Below, piece by piece: positions 6,697-7,950 of a stretch of DNA of 7,950 nt (position 1 is its first letter; each line of letters begins with the position of its first letter). The stretch spans positions 1-7,950 of the forward strand of contig JAGPUU010000284.1 in the NCBI GenBank assembly GCA_018067325.1. Reading direction: 5' to 3'. This DNA comes from Amphritea sp. GTDB lineage: Bacteria > Pseudomonadota > Gammaproteobacteria > Pseudomonadales > Balneatricaceae. Position numbers and translations under genes: made by a program. The notes below the pieces were generated by a model. The model was given only the letters and a program-made list of their open reading frames with translations. It had not been told where the DNA came from and ran no database searches.

Positions 6697-6747
6697 CGAC
6701 AAATTATCATGTCAGCATAAGGCGAGGCACCCCGGAGGTCTTTGTCG
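6697..6747. repeat. Short inverted repeat between AraC gene and exporter
   Basis: CGACAAA (6697-6703) and TTTGTCG (6741-6747) are a perfect 7-base inverted pair separated by 37 bases in the 73-base gap between the AraC-type gene and the DMT exporter. It could be an operator for a regulator that binds across the exporter promoter. A 7-base repeat at this distance may equally be chance. No convincing -35/-10 pair was found in this gap. Confidence 0.2.
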
Positions 6748-6758
6748 TGCTAGCGGAA

Positions 6759-7493
6759 TTATTTGCCGGAACGGCGAAAGAAGCTAGGTGGTCTATCAAA
6801 ATGTTTGCGAAACCGATCGCTGAAAGCTGCCAGGCTAGCGTAACCGACCGTCTCTGCGACCTGTTGGATGCTTAACTGACCTATTTCCAATAGCTGCCAG
6901 GCTTGCTGCATGCGTTTCTCGATTAGGTATTGCTGCGGCGTCATACCCAATTGCTTACGAAACAGTTCGCTTAACTGGCGTGGGCTGAGGCTGGCAATAC
7001 CTGCCAGATGCGACAGACTTACCGACTCACAGTAATGTTTATCCAGATAGCTGCGTGCTGTCGTAATACGCCGGTCAAGGTTGAGCGGTTCATCCTGCTG
7101 TTCATGTAACAGCTGTATCAGTAGTAACAGCATCTGACGCTGGCTACTGGTTGAATTACTTTGCTGCAGTTGTTGGTGAAGGAAGCAGACATATTGAATC
7201 AGCGCCGGAGTGAGGCTGATGAAGGCGGGCAATCGTTCCAGTTCAGGGGCAAGGGCATTGGGAATATCTGCTACCACAAAACAGTTATCAGCGGATCCGG
7301 CAAAGCCATGGGCCTCTCCTGCCGCGACAACCGCTGCATGTTGCGAGGAAACCTTGCCGGAGCTTTGGCCGACGGTCATGTCGAGTAAACCGGAAACAGG
7401 CAACACCAGCTGATGATAGTCATGCTGGTGGCTGTTAGTCTCAGCGCTGTAGCTGCGCAGATCCAGAGTAAGGTGCTTATCGGGTGATACCAT
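6759..7493 (-). CDS. AraC-family transcriptional regulator with cupin-like sensor domain
   Basis: Predicted DNA-binding regulator of 244 residues. The N-terminal part (about 5-90) has the sugar-binding/cupin pattern: a histidine-rich strand with His22, His24 and His27, a following SGLLDM turn and a second strand AAVVAAGEAHGF (53-64). The ligand is unknown. The C-terminal AraC domain (about 140-241) carries two helix-turn-helices, around 159-179 (SLSHLAGIASLSPRQLSELF) and 208-229 (SIQQVAETVGYASLAAFSDR), ending with the typical RPPSFFRR. No purine-rich ribosome site precedes the ATG at 7493. Instead a TACAAT box lies 6 bases upstream, so a leaderless transcript is possible. It lies between a phaB-like gene and the DMT exporter, all on the - strand. 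Regulation of the exporter is the simplest hypothesis from position, but no operator was identified. Confidence 0.93.
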   Translation of the reverse strand: MVSPDKHLTLDLRSYSAETNSHQHDYHQLVLPVSGLLDMTVGQSSGKVSSQHAAVVAAGEAHGFAGSADNCFVVADIPNALAPELERLPAFISLTPALIQYVCFLHQQLQQSNSTSSQRQMLLLLIQLLHEQQDEPLNLDRRITTARSYLDKHYCESVSLSHLAGIASLSPRQLSELFRKQLGMTPQQYLIEKRMQQAWQLLEIGQLSIQQVAETVGYASLAAFSDRFRKHFDRPPSFFRRSGK

Positions 7494-7551
7494 AGCCGAA
7501 TTGTAGCAGCCCTACTCAGGGGTGGAACTCTCTTAATTCAGAACCCTGTAT

Positions 7552-7950
7552 TTAACTCATATACTCGCCGCCGTTAACCGACAGGTTAGTCCCCGTGATA
7601 TAGCCGGCATCGTCAGCGGTCAGGAATGCCACTGCTCGTGAAATTTCCTCAGGGAGCCCCAGGCGGCCAACTGGAATTCCGGCAACAATTGATTCTAATA
7701 CATTTTCAGGTACCTGACGGACCATCGGGGTGTCGATAAAGCCTGGTGATACTGCGTTTACCGTCACTCCTTTGCGCGCGCCTTCTTTTGCGATCGCCTT
7801 GGTAAAACCATATATACCCGCTTTGGCGGCCGAGTAGTTAGCCTGCCCAAACTGACCCTGTTCTCCGTTCAGAGATGAGATATTAACAATGCGGCCGAAG
7901 CCTTGGTTACACATAGCATCAAATACCGGCTGGCACATGTTATACATAGA
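7552..7950 (-). CDS. phaB: Acetoacetyl-CoA reductase PhaB-like SDR (5' end beyond window)
   Basis: Short-chain dehydrogenase matching PhaB, which uses NADPH to reduce acetoacetyl-CoA to (R)-3-hydroxybutyryl-CoA for polyhydroxybutyrate synthesis. The frame stays open to the window edge, so only the C-terminal 133 or so of about 246 codons are present and the NADPH-binding GxxxGxG motif lies outside. Numbering from the Met codon at 7945-7947, the catalytic Ser25 (NISS), Tyr38 and Lys42 (YSAAK) are in place with the PhaB spacing. PhaB-type features include QFGQANYSAAKAG (32-44), SPGFIDTPM (67-75) and the terminal NGGEYM. The symbol is assigned by this resemblance; a FabG-type 3-oxoacyl-ACP reductase is the main alternative, but the GQFGQ stretch favours PhaB. 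It is transcribed toward the AraC gene with a 58-base gap and no clear terminator. Confidence 0.85.
   Translation of the reverse strand, partial: SMYNMCQPVFDAMCNQGFGRIVNISSLNGEQGQFGQANYSAAKAGIYGFTKAIAKEGARKGVTVNAVSPGFIDTPMVRQVPENVLESIVAGIPVGRLGLPEEISRAVAFLTADDAGYITGTNLSVNGGEYMS

Noticed and set aside
6481..6875. Open + strand frames opposite the DMT exporter and AraC genes.
   Set aside because: They lie antisense to well-supported genes, lack ribosome sites and have no recognisable protein features.
7510..7521. CCCT/AGGG mini-stem after phaB as its terminator.
   Set aside because: Only 4 base pairs and no downstream T-run on the - strand.

Overview
The window looks like ordinary chromosomal DNA of a gammaproteobacterium. 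The block lysA-dapF-yigA(DUF484)-xerC-yigB is the lysine/cell-wall and chromosome-resolution cluster known from Pseudomonas and, without lysA, from Escherichia. With a phaB-type reductase at the right edge and near-even base composition, I infer an Oceanospirillales-like (probably marine) bacterium; the genus is a guess. No rRNA, tRNA, CRISPR, insertion sequence or prophage was seen, and no stretch above about 110 bases lacks a gene.

Left part (1-4640, + strand): the 3' two-thirds of lysA, a 110-base gap with a strong hairpin, then a tight run of five genes, dapF, yigA, xerC, yigB and an unrecognised 182-residue protein. These are joined by start/stop overlaps or gaps of 4 to 8 bases, so they are almost certainly co-transcribed. 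DapF makes meso-diaminopimelate and LysA decarboxylates it to lysine. XerC resolves chromosome dimers with XerD. YigB is a HAD phosphatase linked in E. coli to riboflavin/FMN metabolism.

Middle part (4637-5793): a divergent pair of a MerR-family metal sensor (- strand) and a short six-helix cation diffusion facilitator (+ strand). Between them is a textbook MerR-type promoter: a perfect 15-base dyad inside a 19-base spacer. This is a self-contained metal-responsive efflux module. The metal is not known, and both proteins carry cysteines at informative positions.

Right part (5768-7950, - strand): in transcription order, the C-terminal half of a PhaB-like acetoacetyl-CoA reductase, an AraC-family regulator with a cupin-like sensor domain, and a ten-helix DMT/EamA exporter of the YddG type. 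The exporter converges on and overlaps the cation transporter by 26 bases. The AraC gene may control the exporter just downstream, but that is inferred from position only.

I did not find a clearly undescribed system. The points most worth a second look are the metal-efflux module (promoter geometry, cysteine pattern, unusual transport-site residue), the unrecognised last gene of the dapF operon, and the hairpin before dapF.
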